NCBI GenBank assembly: GCA_016719605.1
Contig: JADJYW010000001.1
Location: forward strand, 620,001-684,000
Direction of reading: 5' to 3'
Length of the DNA stretch: 64,000 nt
Source of the DNA: Lewinellaceae bacterium
GTDB taxonomy: Bacteria > Bacteroidota > Bacteroidia > Chitinophagales > Saprospiraceae
The notes under the pieces are model-generated. The model was not told where the DNA came from. It worked only from the letters and a program-made list of their open reading frames with translations, and did not search any database. Within the stretch, counting starts at the first letter, position 1; the number at the start of each line of letters is the position of its first letter. Of the stretch, positions 34,182 to 44,477 are shown piece by piece. The position numbers were made by a program, and so were the translations under genes.

Positions 34182-35420
34182 ATGAAAATCAACCACATAG
34201 CCTGGCTCATTGGTGCTTCGGCGCTGGCCATTCTGGCGCTTATCGGGTTCCAGATTATCTGGATGCAGCACTCCCGAAAATTGCTGGAAGAGCAGTTCAA
34301 CAACCGGGTGAATATGGCCCTCTGCTCCACGGTGGAGCGACTGGCTTCCGATCCGGAACAAAGCAACGACCTGCGCGCCTGCTGTTTGCCCGGCAAAAAC
34401 GAGGCTGCCGGCAACCAAAATTTTGATGCGCTCTTGCAGCAGCCGGAGATGCAAACCGCCCTCACGGCTGCCCTGCATTTTTACCAAATTGATTTGCCAT
34501 ACCAGTTTTCTATTGCCCCAAACGACAGCGCCGGTGCAGAAACCGCTGCGCGCTACTCCTGCTCGCTGGGGCCTATTCTCGAAAACGACTCGCACCACCT
34601 ACAACTCGAATTTGAGGGCAAAACCGAGTACTTTCTCCAGCGTATGGGCCTGATGGTTTTCGCATCCGTTGCCATTCTGCTGCTGATCTGTGCCATTTTT
34701 GGAATAGGCGTCTACTACCTGTTGCGCCAGAAACGTCTGAGCGACCACAACCGCGATTTCTTCAACCTGATGACCCACGAATTCCGGACGCCGCTGACCA
34801 ATATCCGTCTGGCCGGCAATATGCTTGCTCGCAAGGAAACTGCCCTGGCCGACAACCAGTACCTGAATATCATCCGACGGGAGTGCAACCACCTGTCGGA
34901 GCAAGTGGAAAACGTGCTGCACCTCGGCGGTCTGGAAAAAGGCGAATACCAGTTGAAAAAACAACCGGTTGATTTGCGCCAACTGGCAAACGAAGTGGTA
35001 TCCGACATGGACATTCAAATCCGCGAATACGGGGCCGAGGTAAACGTGCATACCGGCGGCTCGGCAAACACCATCGAGGGCGACCCGTTGCACCTCGGCA
35101 ATGCCTTCCGGAATATCCTCGACAATGCCCTGAAATACGGCAATACAAACCCGGTAGTACACATCGGAATCGAGCCGCAAGCCAATGGTTTACGCGTCAG
35201 TTTTGCCGACAACGGCATCGGCCTGACGGCCAAAGAGCGCCGCAGTATTTTCAAGAAATTTCACCGCTGCGACAACGCCCTGCGCACCGGTCAAAAGGGA
35301 TTCGGACTCGGGCTGGCCTATGTCAAAAAAATCGTGGAGTTGCACCAGGGCCGTATCGCCGTCAGTAGCGCCGACGGGCACGGTGCGCGTTTCGAACTGT
35401 TTTTCCCTGCATCAAAATAA
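34182..35420 (+). CDS. Sensor histidine kinase
   Basis: A 412-residue membrane kinase with TM1 at about residues 8-28, an extracytoplasmic domain of about 125 residues containing several Cys (CCLPGKN region), and TM2 at about 157-181. The HisKA motif LMTHEFRTPLTNIRL carries His199. The ATPase domain has the N box NILDNALKYG, the G1 box DNGIGLT, the F region FKKFHR and the G2 box GFGLGLAYVKKI. ATG at 34182 is chosen over an upstream in-frame ATG because it begins MKINHIAW directly before TM1. The response regulator follows 17 bp downstream, so the two form a standard two-component operon. Confidence 0.94.
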   Translation: MKINHIAWLIGASALAILALIGFQIIWMQHSRKLLEEQFNNRVNMALCSTVERLASDPEQSNDLRACCLPGKNEAAGNQNFDALLQQPEMQTALTAALHFYQIDLPYQFSIAPNDSAGAETAARYSCSLGPILENDSHHLQLEFEGKTEYFLQRMGLMVFASVAILLLICAIFGIGVYYLLRQKRLSDHNRDFFNLMTHEFRTPLTNIRLAGNMLARKETALADNQYLNIIRRECNHLSEQVENVLHLGGLEKGEYQLKKQPVDLRQLANEVVSDMDIQIREYGAEVNVHTGGSANTIEGDPLHLGNAFRNILDNALKYGNTNPVVHIGIEPQANGLRVSFADNGIGLTAKERRSIFKKFHRCDNALRTGQKGFGLGLAYVKKIVELHQGRIAVSSADGHGARFELFFPASK

Positions 35421-35437
35421 TCCGAAAGTCAGCCAAT

Positions 35438-36133
35438 ATGCACCACGACAAACGCATCCTGCTCGTAGAAGACGACCTGAATCTCGGCCTGCTGCTCATG
35501 GATTACCTGGAATCCGAAGGCTTGCAGGTCTGCTGGCGTCGCGACGGACTCGGCGGCCTGCAGCAAGCCCGGCGCCAGCCCTTCGATCTCTGTATTCTCG
35601 ATGTGATGATGCCTGGTATGGACGGGTTTAGCCTCGCCAAAAACCTGCGCGAGCAGCACCCTGCTCTACCCTTTTTGTTCCTCACCGCCCGCACGCTCCA
35701 GGAAGATAAAATGAAAGGCTATGCCCTCGGAGCGGAAGATTACCTGACCAAACCGTTCGACGAGGCGGAACTGCTGTGCAAAATCAATGTAATCCTCCGC
35801 AGAACAGCCAAAACTGCTCCCGAGCACAAACCCGAACCGGTCCAAATCGGGCGCTACCACTTCGATCCAACGCGACAGGAACTGCGCTTCGCCGAACAAA
35901 CCACACGCCTCACGGAAAAAGAAAATGCCGTGCTCGACCTGCTTTGCCAGCACCAAAACCGCATCCTGCGCCGCGAGGAAGCCGTGGAAAAAATCTACGG
36001 GAAATACGACTACTTCCTGGGCCGCAGTTTTGACGTGTTCATCTCCAGACTGCGCAAAATGCTGAAAGAAGACCCGGAGGTCAGTATTGACAATGTATTT
36101 CGGGTAGGGTTCATTTTGAATGTGCGGGAGTAA
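35438..36133 (+). CDS. OmpR-family response regulator
   Basis: A 231-residue DNA-binding regulator. The receiver domain has the acidic pair EDD (11-13), the phosphoacceptor Asp55 in LCILDVMMPGMDG, Thr in FLTAR and Lys in YLTKPFD. The C-terminal winged helix has LTEKENAVLDLLCQHQN, YFLGRSFDVFISRLRKMLK and VFRVGFIL, as in OmpR/PhoB proteins. It is 17 bp behind its cognate-looking kinase. It ends at a bidirectional terminator shared with the convergent giant secreted protein. Confidence 0.95.
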   Translation: MHHDKRILLVEDDLNLGLLLMDYLESEGLQVCWRRDGLGGLQQARRQPFDLCILDVMMPGMDGFSLAKNLREQHPALPFLFLTARTLQEDKMKGYALGAEDYLTKPFDEAELLCKINVILRRTAKTAPEHKPEPVQIGRYHFDPTRQELRFAEQTTRLTEKENAVLDLLCQHQNRILRREEAVEKIYGKYDYFLGRSFDVFISRLRKMLKEDPEVSIDNVFRVGFILNVRE

Positions 36134-36148
36134 GTTCGACGTTAGATA

Positions 36149-36190
36149 AGGGGGATGGCGCGGATTTCGCGACCATCCCCCTCGTTATTT
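36149..36190. terminator. Bidirectional hairpin between convergent genes
   Basis: A perfect 10-bp stem AGGGGGATGG / CCATCCCCCT encloses an inner CGCG/CGCG stem with one bulged A and is followed on the plus strand by CGTTATTTT. It separates the response regulator from the convergent giant secreted protein. Confidence 0.7.
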
Positions 36191-36217
36191 TACCCAGTTT
36201 CCGGCGAGCCTCACCAC

Positions 36218-39200
36218 CTAATCAATCACCAGTTTCTCGACCCATTTCTTTCCACCCGATTCCACCACAATAGTGTACAAGCCCTTGGCCAGTATGCCCA
36301 ATTGCAGCGGCACCAATTCCTGCCCGGCAGCATCCGGGAATTCCTGATCGAGTACACCGCGTCCCGGCATATCAAATACCCGAACCCGTACGCCCGCCGT
36401 CCATTTTGGTGTGTATCGGACAAATACCTGCCCGCCCGACGGATTGGGGAACAGCAGGAATTTTTCGTCCGCAACCGGCGTGAGCGGATCGCAGTCCGGA
36501 AGCACGATGCAGTCGCTGAAGTTGCAGCACTGGGTGTGCCCGGCATCGTCGTCCAGCGCGTGTAATGCAACGGTGAAACAAACCACGTCGCCGGGCTGAG
36601 CCGGAGCGCCAAGGTTCAGGCTGTACGTTTGTGTACCGCCGGGCACCAATGTGCCGAGGGGTATGGTTGTGTTGTAGGCGCTCATGCCTGCCGGCGACGT
36701 GAACACGATGTGCGCTTCGCCCATCGTGTAGGGCGAAGTGTTTTTGATCGCACCGGCCCAAACCCACGCACCGGTAACCGGGTCGCAAACGATTGCTTCG
36801 TCCCGGATGTACCCGCAGGGCGGTTCGCAGCCCAGTTCAATGGTGTCGCGGCAAATGACGCTGTCGCCCGCCATCCATTTGATTTCCAAAAACTGCGACG
36901 GCGCACTGGACGTTTGCACACAAATCTGAGGCAACTGAATCAGACCTATCGGCAAACTGCCTCCTATGGGCGGGCCGACGTTCAGATCAATCACCGTGGG
37001 CGAATAACTGGCCGTAAACCATCCTGATCCGAAGGGATTGTTCATCGTCATGGTCGTTCCCGGTGAAAGTATGCACAACCCGATGCCGTCAAAATAGCCG
37101 GGAGCAAAATTGTTGAACAAGGAAATGGAATAACAGCACTTGCCGTCATGGGCCGACAACGCCTCCACCAGTTCCACACCGATGTCGTCGCACGGGTTGC
37201 AATCCGGAATCGGAATGCAGTACGCCGTATCAAGCATGCAACACAACGTCGTGTCTATTTCTGCCGGCACCGCATCGTGCGCCGTCAGGCTGTAGCAGAA
37301 CCGTTGCCCGGCGATACCGGTACCGGAAAGCGCCAGGGTGTACGTCCGGCATTCGCCGGGCTGGATCGGGTTGGCCGTTTCGTCTATGGTATTGGGTGCA
37401 ACCACGATGCCGGTCGGGCTGGAGGGCTGGATGACTATGTACGCCACCGCGAAATCCGCATCCGTCGGGTTGCACACAGTCATGGAGTAACGCACGTCCT
37501 TGCCTTCGCACCAGATCGAGTCGGATTGCAAATACAGGCAGTCCGGCTCCACCGGACAATCAAACACCAACGTATCGGAACACACGACCTTCAGATCGAA
37601 ATCGTACCAGTCGAAAATGACTTGCTGCGGACTGTTCACAACGTTGTCAAAACAGAAGTCCAGGAACCCGGCCAGTGTTCCCGAAGGCAAGGGACTGCCC
37701 GTTTGACTGTTCACCAGCCCGATAGAATTGGCTGCAATGGAAAATACCGCCAGTGAATTATCCAGACTGCCGAGGTCAAAAACAAAGTCGGCATCGGTGG
37801 TGTGGATTTGCACGCCAAATAGACCGCCGAAATTGTTGGTAAAACTCAATGTCCAGCAACAGCTATCTTCTTCCGAAGGCTCGGCCGAGGCGCTCAGGGA
37901 TCCGCAATCGCAATTGATTACCATCAGCATCAACGAATCCGAGGTCAGGCTGCACCCGAATGCCGTAGTGCCGGTCAGCGAATAGGTGCCGCTTTGGGTC
38001 ACGATCAAACACTGGTTTGTTTCTCCGGGTATAGGTACGCCGTTCAGGTTCCACTGGTAAGCGGCCAGCCCGTCCGGCCCGCAAATCGTATCGGGGTCGC
38101 ACGATTTGTAGCACCCCGCGGGAACCAGGCACAGGTCGGGCAACGGATAGACGATGGCGCTCGCCGTGCCCTTGCAACCCGTAATTGTGTCCGTCCCGAC
38201 AGCCGTGTACGTCCCGGCTTGTATCACCGTGATGGACGTGCCCGTGCCGCCGGTGTTCCAGGAATAAACGACATCGGGCTGTGGCGAAGTGATTGTCAGG
38301 GTGACGGGCATGCCCTCGCAAGGCGGCAACGGCGCTACGGAGATTACAAATGCGGGCGATACTGCCAGCGCTACGGTGTGCTGCGCCGAGGTTGCCGAAC
38401 AGCCGTTGGCATCGGTCACCACCACGGAATACGCCGGAAGCAAGTTGAAGTCGCACACAACAAGCGTCGGATTCACTTCGCCGCCAATGGGTATATTGGC
38501 AGGATCCAGCCATTGGTAGGTGTACCCAAAACCGGTTGAGGCGTTGAGGGTCACGCAGCCGGCATCACAAATAAATGCCGGCCCGGAAATGGAGGCCGAA
38601 GGCAGCGGCAGTACGGTCACCACCACGGAGTCGGGCGTGTACGAACAGCCATTGGCATCGGTCACCACCACACTGTAGGTGCCGGAGGTGGTCACGGTGA
38701 TGGTCGGTGTGGTCGAATTGTCCGACCACAAATAGGTGTACCCGGTACCGGTGGGTGCGAAGAGCGTGACGGGTGTTCCGGCGCATACCGTCAGACTGGG
38801 CGACCAGCTTATTGTGTCCAGCGGAGGCGCCGGGTGTACGATCAGCGGCAGGTATGCGGTGTCTTTGCAGCCCATATTGTCCACTACCGCCAGGGAAATG
38901 GAATAGGTATTTGCCGTCAGGTAGGTGTGCGACGGGTTTTGACTGCCGTTGGTGGCGCCATCGTTGAAGTCCCACAACCAGGTCACGATATTTGGCCCGA
39001 CAGCCGAAAAGGCGACCGGCTCGCCCACACAAGCTGGGGAGGGATTGGCCGAAACAGTCGGGGTCGGCCGACCGGGCACGTTCACGGTTTTGGTGATCGT
39101 CGCCTGGCAACCCGCCGCATTGGTTACCGTGAGCGTCACGATGAACGGGCCGCCGGCCGGCGGATAGGTGTGTATGGGGTTTTGGGAGGTGGAAGAGCCG

Positions 39201-42200
39201 GTATCACCGAATGACCATTGCCACGAAACCGGATTTGCTCCGGCCAGGTACGTGGATAAATCGCTGAACGAAACGGTCTGGCAATTGACCACGCTGGAGA
39301 AATCGGCTGCCAACGGCACACAAACCTGGGCATTCCGGGAAATCGTACAGGTGCCGTTAGCCGGGAAAAAACTCGGCACGGTGGCGGTCACGACGACTAA
39401 AAACACCCGGCTTTGGTGTATGTGTGCGTAGCGTTGGGCAGGGTTCCGCTGTTGACGTTGTTGCCCGGATCGCCAAAATTCCAGCCCGTGACGGTCACGT
39501 TGGCCGACTTGGTCACCGTAAAATTGAAGGTATTGCAATTCGGGGCGGGATTTGCAGCGGTGAAGGACAACGAATGCGGGAACGGGAAACAGGGCGGTAT
39601 ATCGGAGCAAAAAACCTGTTGAATCGTAATCGTATTGGACTGTTTGATACAGCCGTTAGCATCTGTCACCACTACCCAGTAGTTGAAAGTGCCCGCTACC
39701 TGAGTATTGACGTGGGTATAGGTGCTCTGCGTGGGTGGCAGCACCAGCAGGGTGCCGTTGCGGTACCAGGCAAACGTGTAGCCAACACCGGTGATGGCCG
39801 ACATGGCCACTGTGCCGGTGTTGTTTGGCGGGTTGTAGCACAAGGTGGTGGAGTTGCCCGTGGAAATGGAGGCAATCGGGCCGGGCAACGGTACGGCCTG
39901 GTACGTCCCTACGGCCGTGCAGCCGCCGGCATTGGTTGTCGTGACGAGGTAGGTGCCGCCGGTGGTGATCGAAATGGTTTGCGTGGTGGCTAAGGTAGAC
40001 CACGCGTACGACGCATAACCGGCGCCCGCATCCAGCGTGGCCGGCACACCCGGGCACAGGATGCCGATCTGGGTGATGACCGGCGCCGGCGCCGGCGCGA
40101 GTGTAACAGGCAGGGTGGTCACCGAACTGTCGCCGCATAAGTAAACGGCCAGCCGGAGCGTAGCCGGCCCGGACGTGTTGTTCCACTGCACCTGCGCATT
40201 CGGGGTGCCTTGCCCGCCGACCACACTCCCGAGCGCGGACGGGCTTACCGTCCAGTGGTATGTGGCGGCAGGGTGCTGCGCCGGAGCGGCAGTGTAGTTT
40301 TGTACACTGTTGATGCAGGCATTCGGGCCGCTGATGGACAGCGGGCCGACTAATAGTTTTGGTGTGATATTCAACCGGATGGTATCGGAGGTACAACCGG
40401 GCGCACTCAGGCTGAATTGCTGCAACACCACACTGTACGGGCCGCCGGCGTTCCAGTTCACTACGAGCGGATTTCCGATAAAAAAAACGGGCGTACCGCC
40501 AACCACGGTCCACTGGAAACCGGTGCCGCTTTGTGCACTTTGGCCGAAATAGGTATCGGTGCCGTTGGGACATATTTCCACGGGGCCGGAAATACCTGTC
40601 GGCTTGGGCGTTTCTACCACGCGGATCACTTTGGTTACCTGCTGGTTGCAGTATGCGGCCGGGTTGTTGGGCATGGCGGTCACGGTGAATGTGCCGGGGC
40701 CGGCATCCCAGGTTACGTTGATGTTAGCCGTACCCTGGCCGGAAAAAGTAACCGCCGGCGTGATCGTCCAGGTGTAGTTTGCCGAAGGCGTGGCCGTCGC
40801 CGAAAACGGGGAACTGGAGTTGACACAAACCACCGGAGGAATCGGCCCCGTCACGTCAAATGCGGGTTTGATTTGTACAGTCAGCACCGCCGAGCCGGCA
40901 CAGTCCTCCTGCTCATGGCCGGGCAGGCCGCCAAGAAACGGACTGGCGTAGTTCAGGTTGATGATGCCCGGCCCTGGGGCGGCGCCCCACTGCACCACGA
41001 TGACGTTGGTGCCCTGGCCGGATAGAATGGTGCCGCCCGACACCTGCCAGTTGTACAGCACACTCATCCACTTGGGTACGGTGTAGGTCGCCGTAGCATT
41101 TTCGCATACAGTAGTGAGGCCGTTGATACCCACTGTGGGCGAAATGATAGGCACCACTACCGATACGGGCTGATCGCAATAGGCGCTGTCGCAACCGGCG
41201 ACTTCGAGGGTGATTGTACCCGTGGGGCCATTACCCCACTGTACACAGATCGTATCGCTGCCCTGGCCGGTGAATGGCCACGGATTTCCGTTTTCGTCCA
41301 GCACCGTCCAGAGGTATGTGCCACAGTTCAGGGCATCCGTCCAGTATTTGCTGCTGTCGCCGGCGCACAGGGTGGAAATGCACTCGATATTTGGCCCCGG
41401 CAGGGGATCTATGAACACAACTGCCGTAGCCGTATCGGAGCAACAGCACAGGGGATTGCCCTTGGTATCGTAGTTATTTTTGGTGACAATGAGGGTGACG
41501 GTGTAGCTACCCGGCCCGCCATACTGGTGTGTCGGCTGGAACATGCTGGAGGTATTGCCGTCGCCAAAATCCCAAAAAAAGGTACTTCCGCCCACGGAGT
41601 TATTGACAAAACTCACGGGCGAATTCAGGCAGATCGAGTCCGCCGAAGCCTGAAAAGCAGCCACGGGGCCTTCGAGAATATCGACGCAAAACTCCAGCGT
41701 GGTCGTTTCGCCGTTGGCGTTTGTAATGGTCAGGGAGATGGAACCGCTGCCGTTGGGGCCCCAGGCTACCGCGATCTCGGCCGGGTTGCTGCCGGGTGTA
41801 ACGGTGCCGCCCGTGACCGACCAGGTGTAGGTACTCGCGGAGTCATAATTGACAAAATATACCGCTCCGGAGTTTTCGCAGGCAAATACGCAGCCCGGGT
41901 CGCCCGGGTTGCCGCCGGCGGGGTCGGCGTGTGGGAAATAATCCTCGAGGTTGACGTAAAAACAGTCCGGTTTGGGGCATTTGACGATAATTTTGATCGT
42001 GGCCCCGCATTTGCTGGGCGGCTGACACATCTCGTACCGATAGCGCAGGGTGTGCTCGCCGCAGCAGGCGCCGGCATCGGCGCCCGGCAGCCAGTACAAA
42101 TCGCCCTCGAATGTGAGTCCGAAACACGCCGATTGGTCAATTAGAAAAACAGGGTTGAAAAAACCTTGCGCCTTGATGTCATTGTTCGTGACATTGAACA

Positions 42201-42330
42201 GGAGCGAATCGCCCGCCATGATGCAGATCGAATCGTCTACTGCCGTTAAGTCAGGTGTTTGCGCGGAGACGCTGAAGGAGAGAGAAAGGCTCAGGAGAAA
42301 AAACAGCAAATGCGTACAAAAAGGCTTCAT
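36218..42330 (-). CDS. Giant secreted PKD/Ig-like protein with T9SS type A sorting domain (one frameshift)
   Basis: Restored length is about 2037 residues. The start is the ATG before the signal peptide MKPFCTHLLFFLLSLSLSFS...SAQ. The N-terminal domain (DDSICIMAGDSLLFNVTNND) resembles cadherin-like surface repeats. PKD domains include STFFWDFGDGNTS, SWQWSFGDTGSS and TWLWDFNDGATNG, with many Ig-like repeats between them that contain YxWS cores. The C-terminal third has several Cys-rich repeats of about 150 residues with CC motifs. The last 80 residues (LLFPNPSGGQVFVRY, GLYTIVVESGGKKWVEKLVID) are a type A sorting domain. The frame breaks at CCC 39406-39408: adding one G on the coding strand joins THTYTKAG to VFLVVVTATVP. 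A surface adhesin is likely. Confidence 0.9.
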
Positions 42331-42549
42331 AGACAAGGATTTTATGATCAGTTTAGAATAACCGGTTTCAGAAACAAAGATTGATCCATATTTTGAATAG
42401 CAAGTATTGTTTTTTGAATATACCGTCAAGCAAGTATAAGATTATAAAAAATCCGTCTGGTCAAAATTTTAAAAATCAAGATTTTTTGCGTGTCAGGCGC
42501 TACTCTGCAGCGCGCTCACGTCAGCATCCGGTTAAAAATATCCAGCAAC

Positions 42550-43548
42550 ATGAAAGACAATTTCTCCCACCGAGCCGCCGACTATGCCCGTTTCCGGCCG
42601 GGTTATCCGGCAGCGCTTTTTGATTTTTTGTTTGCGCACAGCAAAAACCTGGATTGCGCCTGGGATTGCGCTACCGGAAACGGCCAGATTGCTGCCGCAC
42701 TGGCTGCGCGTTTCCGACAGGTGGAAGCGACGGATATCAGCGAAAATCAATTAAAAAATGCCGTGCAGCTGCCCAATATCCGCTATCGCCCGGGCACTGC
42801 CGAGGAGCCGTTGTTTCCTGAAAAAACCTTCGACCTCGTGACCGTCGGCCAGGCGGTGCACTGGTTTGATTTTGAAAAATTCTACCCCGAAGTGCGGCGT
42901 GTTTTGAAACCCGGCGGTGTGCTGGCGCTCGTCGGGTACGGGCTTTTGAACATAGACGATGCCACCGATGCGGTACTCGGGCACCTGTATCGCGCTGTTT
43001 TGGGCAATTATTGGGACCCCGAACGCCGGCACATAGACGCCGCCCTGGCGAGCATTCCGTTTCCCTTCCGGGAAATACCGCTCCCGGAAATGTCCATGGA
43101 GTACGCCTGGACACCCGAGCACCTGCTGGGGTACCTGTCCACCTGGTCGGCTGTCAGCCATTTTGAAAAGCAGACCGGAGCATCGCCGCTGGGAACGGCA
43201 TTTGTCGAGCGTTTGCGGACAGCCTGGGGGGCTGCTCCGGTAAAAACCGTTCGTTTCCCGATTTTTGGGACGTGTAGGTTGTTAGGTTGGAGGGTTGCTG
43301 GTTGGAGGGTTGCTGGTTGGACGCGGGCAACTCTTGCTCACCAAAGAGGGCGCCTCCCAAGTCCGCCACTACTGCCGAAACGTCCACACATACAAATCCT
43401 CCACCTGTTGCCTTGCCCAGGGCGTTTTGCGCAGAAAAGTCAGGCTGGACTTGACGCTGGGGTTCTCCTGAAAACACCGGATATTGATGTGCTCGCCCAG
43501 CGCTTCCCAGCCGTAGTGCTCCAGCAATTGCTCTACGATGGCTTGTAA
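42550..43548 (+). CDS. Class I SAM-dependent methyltransferase, C-terminus probably frameshifted
   Basis: The Rossmann domain is clear: YARFRPGYPAALFDFL, motif I DCATGNGQIAAAL, EATDISENQL, the FDLVTVGQAVHWFD motif typical of small-molecule methyltransferases of this type, and RVLKPGGVLALVGYG. ATG at 42550 (MKDNFSHRAADY) is chosen over an upstream one. The protein should end near residue 240 after KTVRFPIF. As read, however, the frame runs on for about 90 residues through a minisatellite and across the opposite-strand VF530 gene, which is not credible. Adding one T to the run at 43262-43266 gives a stop at 43275-43277. The substrate is unknown. Confidence 0.8.
   Translation: MKDNFSHRAADYARFRPGYPAALFDFLFAHSKNLDCAWDCATGNGQIAAALAARFRQVEATDISENQLKNAVQLPNIRYRPGTAEEPLFPEKTFDLVTVGQAVHWFDFEKFYPEVRRVLKPGGVLALVGYGLLNIDDATDAVLGHLYRAVLGNYWDPERRHIDAALASIPFPFREIPLPEMSMEYAWTPEHLLGYLSTWSAVSHFEKQTGASPLGTAFVERLRTAWGAAPVKTVRFPIFGTCRLLGWRVAGWRVAGWTRATLAHQRGRLPSPPLLPKRPHIQILHLLPCPGRFAQKSQAGLDAGVLLKTPDIDVLAQRFPAVVLQQLLYDGL
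43287..43320. repeat. 15-bp minisatellite TTGGAGGGTTGCTGG, about 2.3 copies
   Basis: Two exact 15-bp units plus a partial one follow the end of the methyltransferase gene. The reverse complement, CCAGCAACCCTCCAA, differs by one base from the unit at 16113-16188. Confidence 0.75.
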
Positions 43549-43587
43549 GGTGATGCCGTGCAGGGGGTTGTTGGGTTGTGCTTGCAT
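43369..43587 (-). CDS. VF530 family (DUF2132) DNA-binding protein
   Basis: A 72-residue small helical protein. The stretch PLHGITLQAIVEQLLEHYGW, then IRCFQENPSVKSSLTFLRKT and PWARQQVEDLY, matches the VF530 family almost end to end; a Vibrio member was found by structure work to bind DNA. The ATG at 43587 is chosen; the frame stays open upstream, but that part is unlike the family. It lies antisense to the spurious tail of the methyltransferase frame and diverges from XisH. Confidence 0.88.
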   Translation of the reverse strand: MQAQPNNPLHGITLQAIVEQLLEHYGWEALGEHINIRCFQENPSVKSSLTFLRKTPWARQQVEDLYVWTFRQ

Positions 43588-43700
43588 GGATGTTGTTTTG
43601 ATGGGCGAAGATAGGGGCTTTGGTGGGGAGGGGCACCATTCCCGGATGTGTCGCGCTGGAAAAGGGCCGCCCGACTGGTGCCTGCTTATCAAATGCCGGC

Positions 43701-43708
43701 TATCTTTG
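43701..43708 (+). promoter_or_regulatory. Candidate -7 box for xisH-xisI
   Basis: TATCTTTG fits TAnnTTTG and lies 30 bp upstream of the XisH ATG. The following leader is AT-rich (CAATAAAATAAAATC). Confidence 0.4.
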
Positions 43709-43737
43709 TAGCAATAAAATAAAATCAACTTCAAGTA

Positions 43738-44160
43738 ATGCCAAGAAGAGACGCATACCACGATGCTGTCAGGGTCGCTTTGGAGCGCGACGGCTGGACC
43801 ATCACCGACGATCCGCTCACTGTACCTACTCCCGGCTTGGATTTCCATATTGACCTCGGGGCAATTCGGGAAATCATCGGTGCGCAAAAAGACGGCAGGC
43901 AGATTGCTGTTGAAATTAAATCGCTGAAGGGAAACTCTGTTTTTTACGATTTTCATCAGGCTTTGGGACAATTCCTGATCTACCGATTGGCACTGAAATT
44001 AGCTGAAAAGAAACATTTCCTGTATTTGGCAATTCCTGAGAACGAATTCCAAAGACTTGAAAAAATTGAAATCTATCCACTTTCGTGGGAAGAATTTCAG
44101 GTCAGCCTTCTCATCTTTGACGAAAAGAACAAAATCATAAAATCATGGATCAACCAATAG
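43738..44160 (+). CDS. XisH family protein (fdxN-element excision controlling factor homologue)
   Basis: A 140-residue protein matching XisH, first described as a factor needed for excision of the fdxN element in cyanobacterial heterocysts. Conserved segments are DAYHDAVRVALERDGWTIT (residues 5-23), the LDFHIDLGA strand, VAVEIKS-like IAVEIKSLKGNS (58-66) and FHQALGQFLIYRLAL. The D...E-x-K arrangement (Asp35/39, Glu59, Lys61) suggests a PD-(D/E)XK nuclease fold. The XisI start lies inside its last codons with a 16-bp overlap. No recombinase gene is nearby, so its local role is open; toxin-antitoxin-like or defence functions are conceivable. Confidence 0.9.
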   Translation: MPRRDAYHDAVRVALERDGWTITDDPLTVPTPGLDFHIDLGAIREIIGAQKDGRQIAVEIKSLKGNSVFYDFHQALGQFLIYRLALKLAEKKHFLYLAIPENEFQRLEKIEIYPLSWEEFQVSLLIFDEKNKIIKSWINQ

Positions 44161-44462
44161 CAGCATACGAAAACGCCATTCTTGCTTTTTTAAACGACTA
44201 CGCTAAAATCAAACCGTCGGAATGGACGCAGGTGCAGAACCAGGTGATTGTAGATCGGGAAAATGGGCACTATCAATTGGTTAGGGTAGGCTGGCACAAT
44301 GGCCAACATATCCACTATGCCGTCTTTCACTTTGACCTGATAGGTGACAAGGTTTATATTCAGGAAAACCGCACCGACCTGCCTATTGTGGATGAACTGG
44401 TCGAATTGGGTATTACCAGGGAGGATATCCTGCTGGCATTTCAAGAGGAGTTGATTGCTTAA
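44145..44462 (+). CDS. XisI family protein (partner of XisH)
   Basis: A 105-residue protein matching XisI. Conserved features are ILAFLNDYAKIKPS, the VGWHNGQHIHYAVFHFDLI strand pair (split as VGWHNGQ and HYAVFHFDLIGDKVYIQ), ENRTDLPIVDELVELGI and ILLAFQ at the C-terminus. Its ATG overlaps the xisH stop region by 16 bp, so translation is coupled and the two should be made together. The transporter gene follows 15 bp downstream. Confidence 0.9.
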   Translation: MDQPIAAYENAILAFLNDYAKIKPSEWTQVQNQVIVDRENGHYQLVRVGWHNGQHIHYAVFHFDLIGDKVYIQENRTDLPIVDELVELGITREDILLAFQEELIA

Positions 44463-44477
44463 AGCTGCTCCCCCACC

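Noticed and set aside
43278..43548. C-terminal extension of the methyltransferase frame
   Set aside because: It translates a minisatellite and the antisense of the VF530 gene; a one-base repair gives an earlier stop.
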